Shown: in pieces, positions 51,428-63,905 of the stretch | How positions within the stretch are numbered: the first letter of the stretch is position 1 | Layout: each line of letters begins with the position of its first letter | Assembly: GCF_000003815.2 (NCBI RefSeq) | Contig: NC_049995.1 | Location: 5,530,933 to 5,594,932, forward strand | Direction: 5' to 3' | Origin: Branchiostoma floridae | Lineage: Eukaryota > Chordata > Leptocardii > Amphioxiformes > Branchiostomatidae | DNA: 64,000 bases | Made by a program: the position numbers and the translations under genes | The notes under the pieces: model-generated | What the model saw: the letters and a program-made list of their open reading frames with translations, nothing else | What the model was told of the DNA's origin: nothing | Database searches by the model: none

Positions 51428-51493
51428 CAGTTCCAACTGCACAGCGACTTTCTCCAACCGCTCCGAGATGCGTAACAACTTTTTGTTCTCCAT
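51428..51493 (-). CDS. CAP: CAP candidate alternative first exon A
   Basis: 22 codons, MENKKLLRISERLEKVAVQL, ending at a GTGCTC donor in phase 0. The R-L-E-K-V-A-V-Q-L-E heptads resemble the canonical CAP coiled coil ([10 protein letters not shown]), suggesting a related exon. A CCAAT box is 20 bases upstream. Would extend the N terminus when joined to the 48512-48644 exon. Confidence 0.45.
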
Positions 51494-51520
51494 GGTTACG
51501 ACCAGCTCTTAACCAATCAC
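51494..51520 (-). promoter_or_regulatory. CCAAT box before exon A
   Basis: CCAAT at 51513-51517 lies in the same GTGATTGGTTA context as at 50.5 kb, 20 bases from the ATG of exon A. Confidence 0.35.
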
Positions 51521-53099
51521 AAGCTCGGATTCTTATACACAAAAGGACAGGGAAGAGTCTCTAGGGGAATGATAGATAAGGAGTGAGTGAGTGAAAGAAT
51601 ACAGAGCAAACGATTTTTCAAAGAGATGCTAAAGAAAATAACAAAGTTATAGGAAGGAGGAAAAGGAAAAATTGTCAAAAAACTAGGAACCAAATTAGCA
51701 TTACTGGAAATATCTTCACAGATGTTACTGACATGCAATAAAAAATCTTCTCAAGTCAAAATAGCATTGACCAAGAAATGGACACACGACTTCCAACTAA
51801 TCATAGTAAAGCAAAACACAATGATATATAGTGTAAATGTTATGCATATTATTGGCCTCCAGAAAAAAACAAGCTTAGCTACTACATAGGCATGTAATAG
51901 AATGCTTACTATTCAAAACTACTTCAAATATTACTTGATACTTAAAAAAACTGTGCTCACGGAGCAATGAAATTCAACACTCTGAAATCACATATAATGT
52001 AGTTGTAGAAAGATTTCTAGCATCAAAAGTATCAAATACTAAATAGAACTGTTCATCCAATTTCACTGTCACAATATATAACCCAGTGACACAATTGCAT
52101 GTGCAGTCAAAATTTCTCCAAAATTACACAGTAATACTACAAGTATAAATGTATCGCCCAACCTGGAAGATTTTCCTCTCAAAACCAGCCTTACAAAATC
52201 ACGTTTGACAGTTGATACAGGAATAAATCGAGATTTCACAACCACAACCGACAAGTCCACCACAATGGTCCCCTCCAACAAGGCCCTACTGCTAAACATA
52301 GAACACAAGAAAACAGCTGGGACTTAAAATAGCCGTCAGCGACAGTTGTGTCATTTGGGCTGGGTCTGTGTGACTGATAGGTCTAATATGTTCTACCGTA
52401 GGTGTGGAAAATTTTTGCCATGGATCGGTGACAGTTGATCACGTAAGCACTGCCAAAAGTGACTGTTATGTCTAGTACGTAGATTCTAGTAAGCTTAAGT
52501 ATGAGGCCATATGGCAAAGCAATATCTTGTTTTCTAACAACATGCAGGCTGTCCATAAAAACAGTGGTGACGGTCTCATTGATGAAACCTAAGTAATGAC
52601 TAATAAGCTTGGCATGTTTTCTCATATGTTATTGCCAAAGTTTGACTTGTTTATTTATGGAAGGAACCAAGCCTATCACAAATAAAAGAACACTGAAATC
52701 TATATCATAACTATAGAAATGAAATTATCATTATTTGCAGTGGTTGACGGCCTTTAAAAAATGGCATAACTGCAATTTTTGTGAGGTAAAAGAGAGGATA
52801 TGGCATCATCATGTGTGACTGTCCTTTTCCAATTGATGCACCTGTTACCTACTAAGGGGGTGGCGGTAACTTGTATATTACTGTAAGTCCAGTTATTTTG
52901 CAGATTTCATATTACAGCTAGAAACAATTCGTAGTATAGTAACAAAATAGAAACGCATATTATTACAGTAACTATCAAAATTTTGCACTTGATAAATTTC
53001 TGCTAAATCCGTGACAATAAAACCACCATGAACATTTCAAGACTTACAGTATCATGGTACAGCTGCTTTATGCTAATCACTGATGACAAGGCTTGATAT
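51521..53099. other. Upstream CAP intron, no gene seen
   Basis: No coding, RNA or repeat structure recognised beyond simple AT-rich sequence. Confidence 0.5.
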
Positions 53100-53154
53100 G
53101 TTTTATTATATTTCAGCCATACATAGTATGGTGAAATATATTGTATTCGTAATG

Positions 53155-53185
53155 TTTCTTCTTTCTTTCTTTCTTCTTCTTCTTT
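53155..53185. repeat. TTTC/TTC microsatellite
   Basis: CTTCTTTC and TTC units in tandem. Confidence 0.85.
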
Positions 53186-53360
53186 CTCCTGTCAAATCTT
53201 CAAAGTAATTCATCTCCGCCGTTCCTGGACCGAATGACCTGAAATTTGGCGCAGGGGTAGAATGGGCCAATACCTTGATGTTTTTTCTCAGTTTTTTCAT
53301 ATCTGCCTCTAAAATGATTTTATTGAGATTTTTTGGTCAATTTTAGACCAAAACTGTATA

Positions 53361-53810
53361 TTTTGGCCCCTGTACCCTGGTATTACAACCAAATGAGCTG
53401 AAATTTGACAGAGATGTGCCTTGATAATGCCCCCATATAAATTCAATAACACTTTTGGTGTACAGTACAACAAAATGCTTATTTTTGCGATTTTTTGACC
53501 AATTTTTGACCAAAAAAGGACACTTTTGGCCCCTGTACCCTGGTATTACGACCAAATGAGCTGAAATTTGACAGAGATGTGCCCTGATAATCCCTTCATA
53601 TAAATTCAATAACACTTTTGGTGTACAGTGCAACAAAATGCTTATTTTTGCGATTTTTGGCCAATTTTTGACCAAAAAAGGACACTTTTGGCACCTGTAC
53701 CCTGGTATTACAATTAAATGACCTGAAATTTGGTATAGATAGGCATTAGATACTTGGTAACAAGATTCAAGTAAAATTTTTGACATAAACAACTTTAAAA
53801 TGATTAATTT
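53361..53810. repeat. About 162-bp tandem repeat, three copies
   Basis: TTTTGGCCCCTGTACCCTGG recurs at 53361, 53524 and 53685 with the same downstream block. A long minus-strand frame here is a product of the repeat. Confidence 0.9.
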
Positions 53811-55050
53811 TGGAACTTTTCTGAGGGGAAATTTGTTTTCTTTTGGCCTCCTGACGTGACCTTCCGTGACCCCGCACAGAGCCACACCTGTGCGCGTCAG
53901 CCGGAGAGTTAATTGAATCAAAGACCTAGCCAATCAGCGAAGAGGAGGCCAAAGGCTAATTAATATTCATAAGCGGGGCCTCATGATCCCGCATATAGCA
54001 GTGTTCCCGCCAGGGGGAGCCAAGCCCGCCTAAGGCTCTCGCATTTTAGACTATTCAGAAGGCTTTATATTGTATCAGTTCTTAGGGGCATATCTATGAT
54101 AATCGCAGCAGTCACTTAACTTCTCTTCAGGAGTTTAGCGTAACACTATTTCAGGTCAAACCGTCAAAGGCAACTAAAAACAAACTTTAACGTTACTGAG
54201 TTCAACAGTACTTATAACTTGTTATCCGAAGTTGAAACGCTAGCGATGGTATTTTTGCTGCGCTGTTAGCTCCGTGCGACTGTTGTTGACGGTCTTATAA
54301 CGGTATATTTTGCACCCCTGTACCCTGGTATGAGTAACATTTGGTATAGATAGGCATAAGATAGTTGGTAAAATGATCCAAGTGAAATTTTTGGCATAAA
54401 GTACTGTAAAAGGCTTAATTACAGCACTTTTTTTGGGGGAAATTGGTTTTCTTTCGTTCTCCATGCCATGACCTTTCGGACGTTCACCCCACAGAGCCGA
54501 CATCTGCACCTGCGTCTAGCCGGCAGGAAGAGTTAATTCAATTAATGGTTCAGCCAATCAGCGAAGAGGAAAGCGAAGGCTAATTAATATTCATAAGCGG
54601 GGCCACACAATACGTTAACTTGAAGACTCAGGCCGTACAGACTTCTCGCCAGGATTTTTTCAAAGCGTCGGACAGGGGTCCGGGGGCCGCCGAATGTCCC
54701 TGGCGGGGTCCAGGGGCAGGGCCACTGTGGGGGGGACCCAGGTGGGAGAGGCCCCCCCGGAAGCTCTTGCATTTTAGACTATTGAGAAGGCTTCTTTTAT
54801 CAGTTTTTTTAGGGCCATATCTACGATAATCGTAGCAGTCACTTACTTCTCTTCAGCAGTTTGACTTTAAAATATTTCGGGTCAAAGCTTCAAAGACAAC
54901 TAAAACCTCATAAACAACAAACTTTACTTAGCTCAACAGTATACAAAAATATTGTACGGGTTGCCATCCTTAGTTGAAGCGCTTATTTATAGCGCTAGTA
55001 TCTTCGCTGCGCCGTTAGCCGCCGTGCGACTTTTGTTGACGGTCTGATAT
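53685..55050. repeat. Large direct duplication, about 620-740 bp
   Basis: 53685-54300 and 54307-55050 share, in order, the CTGTACCCTGGTAT block, a CCAATCAGCGAAGAGGA segment, TAATTAATATTCATAAGCGG, GCATTTTAGACTATT and TTGTTGACGGTCT. The second copy holds an extra GC-rich insert near 54640-54760. Confidence 0.85.
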
Positions 55051-55059
55051 CCCTACGTC

Positions 55060-57500
55060 GCCGCCTCGCTGATATTCCCACGGACATGTTTCAAGAAAAA
55101 TACCCAGCAAAAAATGCTGTTCTGCGTCAAATTCTATTCTATAAAACATGTGGGACTCAGTGTTACAGTCTAAATATTTTGTAGAAGCACCGCTGTAGGA
55201 AAGAAGGTCCAAGCAATGTAAAACATCACGTAGCATGAAGTTCGCTGTCAACTGGCACACAGCACATGACTGTTTGAAACTCTAAGTCTAATCAACAGCC
55301 GTGTTTGATTGATAGCCGGCGGTCCTTTGATGAAGTCGGCGAAAGGTGCGTTAGTTAGAAAATCTGCGTTTAGTTTTGATACGTAATTATAAGTTAAACA
55401 GTAGAGAGAATGATTATTTTCTCATCAATATTTCTCTTCAGAATTACTTGAACTTAATTGTACATCTAAACAATTGGCTTACCTGTGCAATGTTTATATG
55501 ATTAATGATCAGTGTACTGAAATCATGTGTAACGTATGGCTCCTAGTCAATAGATCAGCATTTTCTCTATAGTGACCACCTGTCTATAGTGGCCACATTT
55601 CCTAGTGCTGTTGTTGTTTGACATAAACTTTGAACATTTAAATTGTAAGTAACTTTAAACTGCCAGAGTTTCAGCCCAATAAAACACTCTCAGCGCCAGG
55701 GTATGAACAGACTGACCAGACAGACGAAAATAAATCCTCGAACAAGGTTCAATCGTATCTTCCGGGTCTGGCAGGACTGAGTTGTTAAACTAAAATAAGA
55801 ATAGGCTCGATGGCTGATTGCATACAAAGTAAAACAGTTTAACAGTTTTACAGCTTGAAGAAAACAAACGCTCCTACAGTACCTGCACCTGCTTGATAAT
55901 TATTAAATCGTATGCCCTACTTGAATAAAAAAAGTTCACTGCAATAATAAATGTACCCACATCACAAGGAGCTTATACTTTTTTAAACTTACACCTAGTT
56001 ATCGTACTGAAAATTGTTAATGACATCACATGAAGTCATTCAACAATTTTCAGTCATGATGAAAATTTTCTGAATGGAAGGTGTGATTATTGTCATTTTC
56101 TGAAAAATAGAAGCAAGCTCTGTTTTTACCTGGAATCAATTCACAATACCAGTCCACTTTGGGGGATAATGTACTGTTAAGAGGATGTTCCATTTTTGCG
56201 CAGGGGTGATTTGGAACAGTCCAATGTTGCGTGGAAAGGGGTATGGCTGAAATATGCTGTATTTGCTCTTAAGCAAATGTCGGCCTTTCTAGTTTCTGTG
56301 CTTTTTTGTAAGGCCATTGATTATTCCCCCCTCTTAAAACAACAACTTTTGGACCACACTGCAGCTGTGAAGTGAGCAAACACAAAATTAATGCATAAAA
56401 ATTATGTCTTATATTGCAAAAGAATGCCAAAATCAATTACAAAGTCAAAGAAGATGTGAAAGAACAAAAACTAATGAAGAATTCATTGTTACATGTGTAT
56501 AACATATTGCGTATTGTGTGTATTTAGACATTTATTCAACCTTCCTGGCCACTACATTTCATAATAAAGGCAACTTTTTATCTGACAAACTATTTTTGAG
56601 TCATTGTACAATTTCGCTGTTGTAGACCTTTCAATAAAGTAGGTTGTAAGTATGACAGAACTAATGATAAGGATCTCACCACCTTATAATAAATGACAGT
56701 TGAATTGTGTTTGACACAACTATCACTATCGCAAAAATATCTTCGGTGCACAATAATGAATGAAGACCTTTATTGTACATACATACCCACTGGGTTCAGT
56801 ACAGGTCGCAACAAAAGATACAACAATTATTATATTATTGTGTTGCTTCCCCAACCATGTCCTTACAGACAGAAAAGATATAAGGAAATAACTTCAATTT
56901 GCCCAGGTTTTGTCAAGATAAAGTGCTACTACACCAGACAGTAATCAGTAGTGATCTCAGCCTACAGCAAGCAGCCAAGTACTGTCAGCTGGGTATAGCC
57001 AACCTCTCAACATTCCCTTATATGGGCATATCCCTCTCCTATTGTAAATATGACTGAAGGTCAGGAGTTCTGAGTTGATCTGTCTATAATTCTGCCATAA
57101 GTCTAAATACTACTGCCATAATTCTACTGTAACTCTTCATAGTTATGAAACATTTCAAACATTTTCTTAGCATAATCACAGGTTGATGCAACTATGTATG
57201 CAGAAGTGGTGTTTTGAACTACTTTTCGTAATATCTTAATTGGTATGTTTTAAAAGTTTTCACTTTAACAACATGTCATTCTAATAATACTATCATATCA
57301 TACTATTAGTATTACTAGTTTACAGCACTGGCTTTTTAACAGCAGATAATAATTCTATAAATATTCTATTACTAGACAATAATAAGTACTGTAGTAGTAC
57401 ATGTATTTGTAATGCCACAATGGTACATTGTACTTTTCTGTCTAAAAATAAGATGTGTTTCAATCTTAAAATCTTCAGAGCTCAACATTTATGTAAAGAA
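55060..57500. other. Upstream CAP intron, repeat fragments only
   Basis: A pogo-like GTGACCACCTGTCTATAGTG piece at 55570; otherwise AT-rich. No coding signal. Confidence 0.5.
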
Positions 57501-57514
57501 GTCATACCCTTGCA

Positions 57515-58752
57515 TGGGGGCCCCAAAGCCCTTTTCCGTAGAGCGTAATCGGCGGTTTTAATTCTACGTACTCCGTAGCGGGACCGTTCGAATTCAACGT
57601 AGAGCGTAATCGGTGCATTTTGCGTCGAGCGATATTGGCCCCTTTAATTCAACGTATTACGTAGAAGCTAACCGGATTTTACCGTAAAACGTAATTCATA
57701 TTAATTTTTCGTCAAGCGTAATCAAAGTTTCATTAAACTTAACTAGTCTACCGGCAAATTTTACCCGCAAAAATGCTGGAAATTGCGTTTCAAAGGGTCC
57801 AGATTTCAAAATTTCGTCGGACATTCCTTGCTATGAATCAACACTTCGGCAGTGGACATGGTGAAAATATGTTGCGGGAGCGTCGTCCCCCAACTAGTAG
57901 AAATCTTTTTACCGACCTTAGCTGAGTTAACAAGCAAAACTTGCCCCTTAAATGCAGGAAATGGCATTTCAGGGGGTCGAGATTTCAATTTTTCTCCGGG
58001 CGCCAGGCGGCCCTTGCCAAGGCTTGCGACGGCTTGGGCCTCCGGCGCTCACGACTCTCCGGCGCTCTTCGCCCTCAAAGACGTTTCTCTGACAGAAATG
58101 TCATTACATTGAGCATATGCCTGCCAGCAAAATTTGCCCCTCAAAATGCAGGAAATGGTGTTTCAGAGGGTAAAAATTTCCAAATTTTCCCGTACCTACC
58201 TTGCGACAGTTCGACTGTTCGTGCTTTCGGCACTCGAAATCTGAAAATGATGTTTGGGGGCGTTGCCCAGCTTAAAGCTAAAACCATGTGAATTTCTAAT
58301 TGGATGCTATTTAACTAAGCTTAGTCTGTGAGCAAAATTTGTCCTTCAAAATGCATAAAATGGCGTTTCAGAGGGTCAGGATTTCACAATATTCCCGGGG
58401 GAGCATGACCCCGGACGGCCTAGGATTGTCGCGCCTCCGCTTTCGGTGCTACAAGTGCTGAAAATTACGTCACATGAGAAGTTTGCTGTCGCCGCCTTTG
58501 GCCAGCAAGACGTCTTTCAAAGTTAAGTTTTAATCTTATTGATGGAATTATCAGTTTTGTTTAGATCTCATCTTCACCTGTTCTGCCGTCGGCGGAGTTC
58601 AGCCAAAAGACAATAAAAATTTGCATAATGCATTATGAAATTTCGTAATTTAGCGTAGAGCGTAATAAAGTGTCCATAATTTAGCGTATTACGTAGCCGG
58701 CCCTCCCGAATTTAGCGTAGAGCGTTGTCGGTACCCCCCCTTGGGGGCCCTC
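57515..58752. mobile_element. Composite inverted-repeat element with four internal MITE-like units
   Basis: Ends near GGGGGCCCCAAAG and CTTGGGGGCCC. Both subterminal zones repeat GTAGAGCGTAAT / ATTACGTA motifs. The centre carries four units about 190 bases apart (57756, 57930, 58128, 58331) resembling the hAT MITE interior GCAAAATTTGCCCCTCAAAA. No transposase frame. Confidence 0.7.
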
Positions 58753-58754
58753 TT

Positions 58755-60078
58755 GCATATTCCAAGACAAAGAATGATCTACATTTTTCAAAGACCATGA
58801 ATGAGTTAAGAACTCTACTAGTAATGATTAACCAAGGACTATAAACCTTGCAGTATTAAATTGTACCATAGATCTTACTAGTAATTAAACTGTAAACATC
58901 CATACTAATAGACAGAGAAAACATTGTAAATTCCAAAGTTTCCAAGTTTACAATAGGATTTGCCGTGTGTCTGCCTCAAGAAAATAGAACAAAGGAAATC
59001 AGAGAACAAAACTGTGATCAATATAATTTCACATTTCTACCTGATAATATTAAACTAAAAGCCATATAGCACATTAAAGGCAGGGTTGGACAAGTCCACT
59101 AGCCCTATTGTCCAGGGCAAGTGAAAATGCTGATCTGGCAAGTGCGTGACCTACGATCGGGTAAGTAAGATTTTTCCTTTGAGTGAGATTTTCATATACT
59201 TATCACTTTTTACAGTCATGACATCAAACAATGGTCAACATAGAAAAATAGAAGCAATAATAAGAACTCTATTGCTGCAAGTGAAAATGCATATAAAAGA
59301 AGTGACGTTTGAATTTTGGGCAAGTGAAAAGTTCGTTCGGGCAAGTAAAATTTTTAAGTTGCCCAATAGGACAAGTGAACTTAAGAACACCTAGTTAAGA
59401 CTTCCGGAGACCAGTTGGTTCCAGAGCAAACAGAGACAGATTCCACATTCCTGACTAGTTGTGTCAGTTTACACATACCTCACATCACTTCGCCACTTCC
59501 TGTTACATACTTGTACTGCATTTCAATCCTTCCTCAATTCCACAAATTCTAACATACAAATTATGTTCCCCTTTAAATGTCTCACGAGTGTAAAAACATA
59601 CCCAATATTTCGTAGAAACGTAAAGAATATTTAAGGATCTAGTGTTCTAACATGTAAACCCACGAAACGTAATTATGTCAACCTTAATAATGAAGTCATC
59701 GCCCTTAAGACAGGAAGGGGGAGGGGGGCGAACCGCCGATTAACAATTTGACGATTTGAGGAACACTACAAAGTCTTACAAATATTCACTACATCACGAA
59801 AAACTGGAATAAAAGCATTTTACACCTTATTCTAAAGTAGCGTGCTGTTTGATTAAGTTTATTCGCAATAAATTCCTTTAAAGATGTGACCAAAGTACAC
59901 TAAAAACCCCTCCCCCATAATTTCACCATCGTTGAATGAGTCACGTTTTTGTAACACTAAGACAGAAAATGATCTATAAACATAGTCAAATCGTCAGGAA
60001 TATGTTCTAAGAAATGACTCCAACATTTCCGCAACATAAAACTGTCGAATACAATAAATAAAAGTGAATTTTACTCAC
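58755..60078. other. Upstream CAP intron
   Basis: A possible hAT-like piece starts CAGGGTTGGACAAGTCCAC at 59083, with a related GACAAGTGAAC near 59372, but no clear duplication. No gene. Confidence 0.4.
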
Positions 60079-60150
60079 ATTTTTGGTTCTTTTCTCGGCA
60101 ATCTTTCACTTCCTGGACGTGAAAGTCACGTGGGTTCCCGGAGAGGCTCA
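60079..60150 (-). other. CAP: Probable CAP non-coding first exon
   Basis: Ends AAAAAT at a consensus GTGAGT donor. Upstream on the minus strand are an ETS-like GGAAGTG, a CACGTG E-box (60127-60132) and a CCAAT box (60194-60198). No coding frame. The transcription start is not defined; the right edge is a guess. Confidence 0.5.
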
Positions 60151-60215
60151 TGGGAGATTTACACCGGAGATACTATTTTTTTAGGCCATGTTGATTGGAT
60201 TATATGGATAACATC
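60107..60215 (-). promoter_or_regulatory. Candidate CAP distal promoter
   Basis: Cluster of CCAAT (60194-60198 on the minus strand), CACGTG (60127-60132) and GGAAGTG beside the candidate first exon. No TATA box, as is usual for housekeeping genes. Confidence 0.45.
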
Positions 60216-61597
60216 CAAACGCGCATCAATTTTTGTCCGTTTGGATTTTTAAAAAATGGTCCGTAATGTAAAACGTACACAGCAGCTGTAAAATGAACAA
60301 ATATTGGACGTGAATTGAAAAGACTATATCCATGATATCGGAAAATGCAAACTAATGCTCTATAATTTCAAAGTCAATTAATTATAAAGTCAAAGAATAT
60401 TGAAACTAAGGAGCTTTCACCAATGGTAAAAGCTTGGTGAAACTAAAAGGAAGAAAGTAAAGAATATGACGATATGACATTATTTAGATATCTTTTTAAC
60501 CTCAGTCCTGGCCACCTAACGTTAGATTTTATAATGACAGAACTTTTTAATGCTAAACTTCTGCACGATCGCATCAGTTTTCGGATTAGATCCATAAACG
60601 CATCATGCAATATGGCTTTGATGAAATAGGAAAAAAATTTGTTCTTAGCATCCTTGTTTTTCCAGAAACACTGAAAAAGTTTAACATTACAGTGCATTGA
60701 CATAATAAATTTTGGTGGGTATGTTTTTTTTTTAAGTCTAAGAAATCAAGATAAAATTTTGATGATGAAGAAACCAAGATGACGTTTCACAGTTTATTTG
60801 GTCTTCCACCAAAGTGTTTTCTAAGAAGCGAACGTTGAAATTGGTAACGTTACTAACGGGTTAAAATTAATGAAAATCAAAATCACAAACAAAAAGAAAA
60901 AGAAATTGACCATGAAATTTGTTATGTGGTCCGAATCTTTGAACCACCAGTTTTGAACAACGAGAGCTAATTTTACTCTCCAAGCAGAGGTTGAATCGCA
61001 CAGATATACAGTAGTAGTTGTCGGAAAAAATACACGGGCGCTCTTGTAATTTTGAGTAAGCTAATGTATCCCATATTTGACCATGAAATCTTTGGTCGAC
61101 CATAAAACGCCGGCCGAATTTGCAGATCGGTCAGAGCTTGCAGAATTTCAACATCGCCCGAGCATCGGCTGTATATTTTTCGTTGAAAATCTGCCCGGCT
61201 CGGGCGACGACGGAGGGTTTGTTTTCACCGCTTTTTATTTTTCTGTCAAAGGGACGTTTGTCAGCATGATAACTAGAGAACGCATGGATGGATTGTTTTG
61301 ATATTTGATATGTGGGTAGGTTTGGACATGACAAAGAAATGGTAGGAATTGCGTTACGGCAGGGCGCTCTAGCGGCGTGTTATGGTACTGTAGCAGAACT
61401 TCCAGTTTTGATTTCTTTTTTGTTCGGGACTGGCTTGGGTGATGATTTTTCAGTGGCAGGTAGCTGTGTAAGAGCATAGTTGGGTGTGTAAGTTTGGGCC
61501 CCCTAGCGGCTTCCCATGGAGGATGAAAATAATTGTTGTGTTAAGTTTCGATTCGAGCGGTTTGCGCGGGCAAGTAAATGAAATGAAAATACCTGGG
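60216..61597. other. Intergenic, MITE fragment
   Basis: About 60979-61060 resembles 10243-10310 (CTCTCCAAGCAGAGGTTGA), a dispersed MITE end. Otherwise no feature recognised. Confidence 0.4.
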
Positions 61598-61598
61598 C

Positions 61599-61785
61599 GC
61601 CGTACCTCAGTGCGTTACTGACCGGCAAGGCGTTAGGAGTGTACAGTAAACTGCCGGATGACGACGCCAGCGACTACAATAAGGTCAAGGAGGCAGCGCT
61701 CAAGCGTTATCAGTTGTCGGAGACCGGATTCCGCTTGAAATTCCGTAATGAAGTCCCGCAAGATGGAGAGAGTCTGCTTTTTGTT
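61599..61785 (+). pseudogene. Gag-like (SCAN-fold) fragment
   Basis: Reads WAPYLSALLTGKALGVYSKL and VKEAALKRYQLSETGFRLKF, the capsid pattern W...L...LxGxA...Y..L...Y..K..L..RY of Ty3/gypsy-type Gag and SCAN domains. Stops flank it on the left and it degenerates into low-complexity DNA on the right, so it is a fossil piece or an isolated exon. Confidence 0.6.
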
Positions 61786-61877
61786 TGTTTTTTATTACAT
61801 TTTTCTCATCCGTTTTGAAATTCAACTTTTTAGAAAAAAGTGCATATATACATTCTCCTGTGTTATTTTAACATACA

Positions 61878-61918
61878 CTATACACACACACACACATACA
61901 TACTATACAAACACACAT

Positions 61919-62011
<93 letters not shown>
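61878..62011. repeat. CA microsatellite
   Basis: About 130 bases of AC dinucleotides with a few T or G interruptions. Frames through it are artefacts. Confidence 0.97.
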
Positions 62012-62017
<6 letters not shown>

Positions 62018-62384
62018 GAAACAAAAAGAGCTAGGGGAATTTCCACGGTACAATGAACCTGTAAGTAATGCACATAGTGTCTGTCGTCTCTGTCACGACC
62101 AGTGGAAGACTAGCTCTTCGGTGAGCTAAACTGGACCGCTATCACTTTCACTTTTTATTTTAGTTAAGCTTTATCAAATTTAAGGGGCAAGCTGTGTAGG
62201 CCTTCAGAAAGGCGTTTGCTATGTATTACGTTTAAGTCAGTATGCTGGCTTTGGCAGGCATACTTTAAGCTAAGCGAAGAGATTGCGATCTACATTAGAT
62301 TTAAGTGGTCTTGATTTATGTGGAATCGAAATGGTGGACTTCAAATGAATACGGTATACGTAAAAGGTCATGAAAATCTGCAAC

Positions 62385-63125
62385 TAAGTCTGTCCTTGGT
62401 GCTGAACATCATCAATACACGATCAACTAAGCCTGTCCTTTGTGCTGAACACCATCAGTACATAAGCAAATAAGCCTGTCCTTGGTGCTGAACACCATCC
62501 ATATACGAGCAACTACGTCTGTCCTTGGTGCTGAACACCATCCATATACGAGCAACTACGTCTGTCCTTGGTGCTGAACACTATCAATACATGAGCAACT
62601 AAGCTTGTCCTTCGTGCTGAACACTATCAATACATGAGCAACTAAGTCTGTCCTTCGTGCTGAACACTATCAATACATGAGCAACTAAGTCTGTCCTTCG
62701 TGCTGAACACTATCAATACATGAGCAACAACAGTCTTTGGTGCTGAACACCATCAGTACATGAGCAACTAAGTCTGTCCTTAGTGCTGAACACTATCAAA
62801 ACATGAACAACTAAGTCTGTCCTTGGTGCTGAACACTATCAAAACATGAACAACTAAGTCTGTCCTTAGTGCTGAACACTATCAAAACATGAACAACTAA
62901 GTCTGTCCTTAGTGCTGAACACTATCAAAACATGAACAACTAAGTCTGTCCTTGGTGCTGAACACTATCAAAACATGAACAACGAAATCTATCCGTGGTG
63001 CTGAACACCATCAGTACATGAGCAACTAAGTCTGTCCTTGGTGCTGATTACTATCAATACATGAACAATTAAGCCTGTCCTTGGTGCTGAACACCGTCAA
63101 TACATGAGCAAGTTTGTCTTTGGTG
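62385..63125. repeat. 43/44-bp minisatellite, about 17-18 copies
   Basis: Unit CTGTCCTTGGTGCTGAACAC followed by ATCAATACATGAGCAACTAAGT. The core GGTGCTGAACACC is a small dyad. Subtypes cluster (ACATGAACAAC copies at 62790-62990). Confidence 0.95.
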
Positions 63126-63351
63126 CTTTACTTTAAGAAGTAAATATGAAAAATCATTATGTAATGAATCGTGTAAATACACCCAAGGGAAAGTAAAGAA
63201 AATGATATTTGATATCATTATTGTAATAATCGTTGGGTCACAGAGCTAGCCATCTTGGATGTGTATTGTTGAATGTGTATTCGGGAATTCTGGGATAGCA
63301 CTAGTTCCACCAATGTAAAAAGCCCCAAACTAGACAAATATCGTCTGCACT

Positions 63352-63440
63352 ACTCTCCAAGCAGAGGTTAGGCTCTGGCTGTTTTATTAAACATTTTTTA
63401 TTCGTTTTTATCGGGCTTTCTATTTTGTATTTTATCTTCC
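63352..63440. mobile_element. MITE end, CTCTCCAAGCAGAGGTTAGG
   Basis: Closely matches 51001-51075 over GGCTCTGGCTGTTTTAT and GGGCTTTCTATTTT. Only one end identified. Confidence 0.5.
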
Positions 63441-63632
63441 TGGTAGTCTGCTTAGCTTAAATATTCTTTCATATCATATCACATTTACTAAGTTTGGATT
63501 TACAGTCATCAACCTCTGATATAACAAACAATCACTATTCATGAAGACATTCTGCTGACGTCAAAGCCTCCCTTCGTTATTTCGTAAACAGAAGATGAAA
63601 GCTCCCCAAACATGCCACAGATTTTCTTACCG

Positions 63633-63905
63633 GCGCAGTAACACCTGGTAATCAGGAGTTAATCCTCACAGCATGAATAGGAAACATCAGCAACGATTTT
63701 GTTGTTTCTACGCAAGCTTCATTAGTCTGTAGCTAAGCTGATGATTATTCAACTTTTTTGTCAGCATAGCAACATAAGAGGCGCAGTAACACTTGGTAAT
63801 GAATAATGAATAGGAAACATCAGCAACGATTTTGTTGTTTCTTCCCAAGAACTATTAGTCTATAGTTAAGCTGATGAATATTCAACTGTTTTCAGCATGG
63901 TAAGA
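63633..63905. repeat. Two-copy direct repeat, about 145 bp
   Basis: GGCGCAGTAACACCTGGTAA... and GGCGCAGTAACACTTGGTAA... share AATAGGAAACATCAGCAACG and TTAGTCT.TAG.TAAGCTGATGA. No gene. Confidence 0.85.

Noticed and set aside
53343-53933. 196-residue minus-strand frame with repeated VIPGYRGQKCPFLVKNW
   Set aside because: Its periodicity equals the 162-bp DNA repeat; no recognised domain and poor start context.
61748-62056. Thr/His-rich frames on both strands
   Set aside because: CA microsatellite translated.
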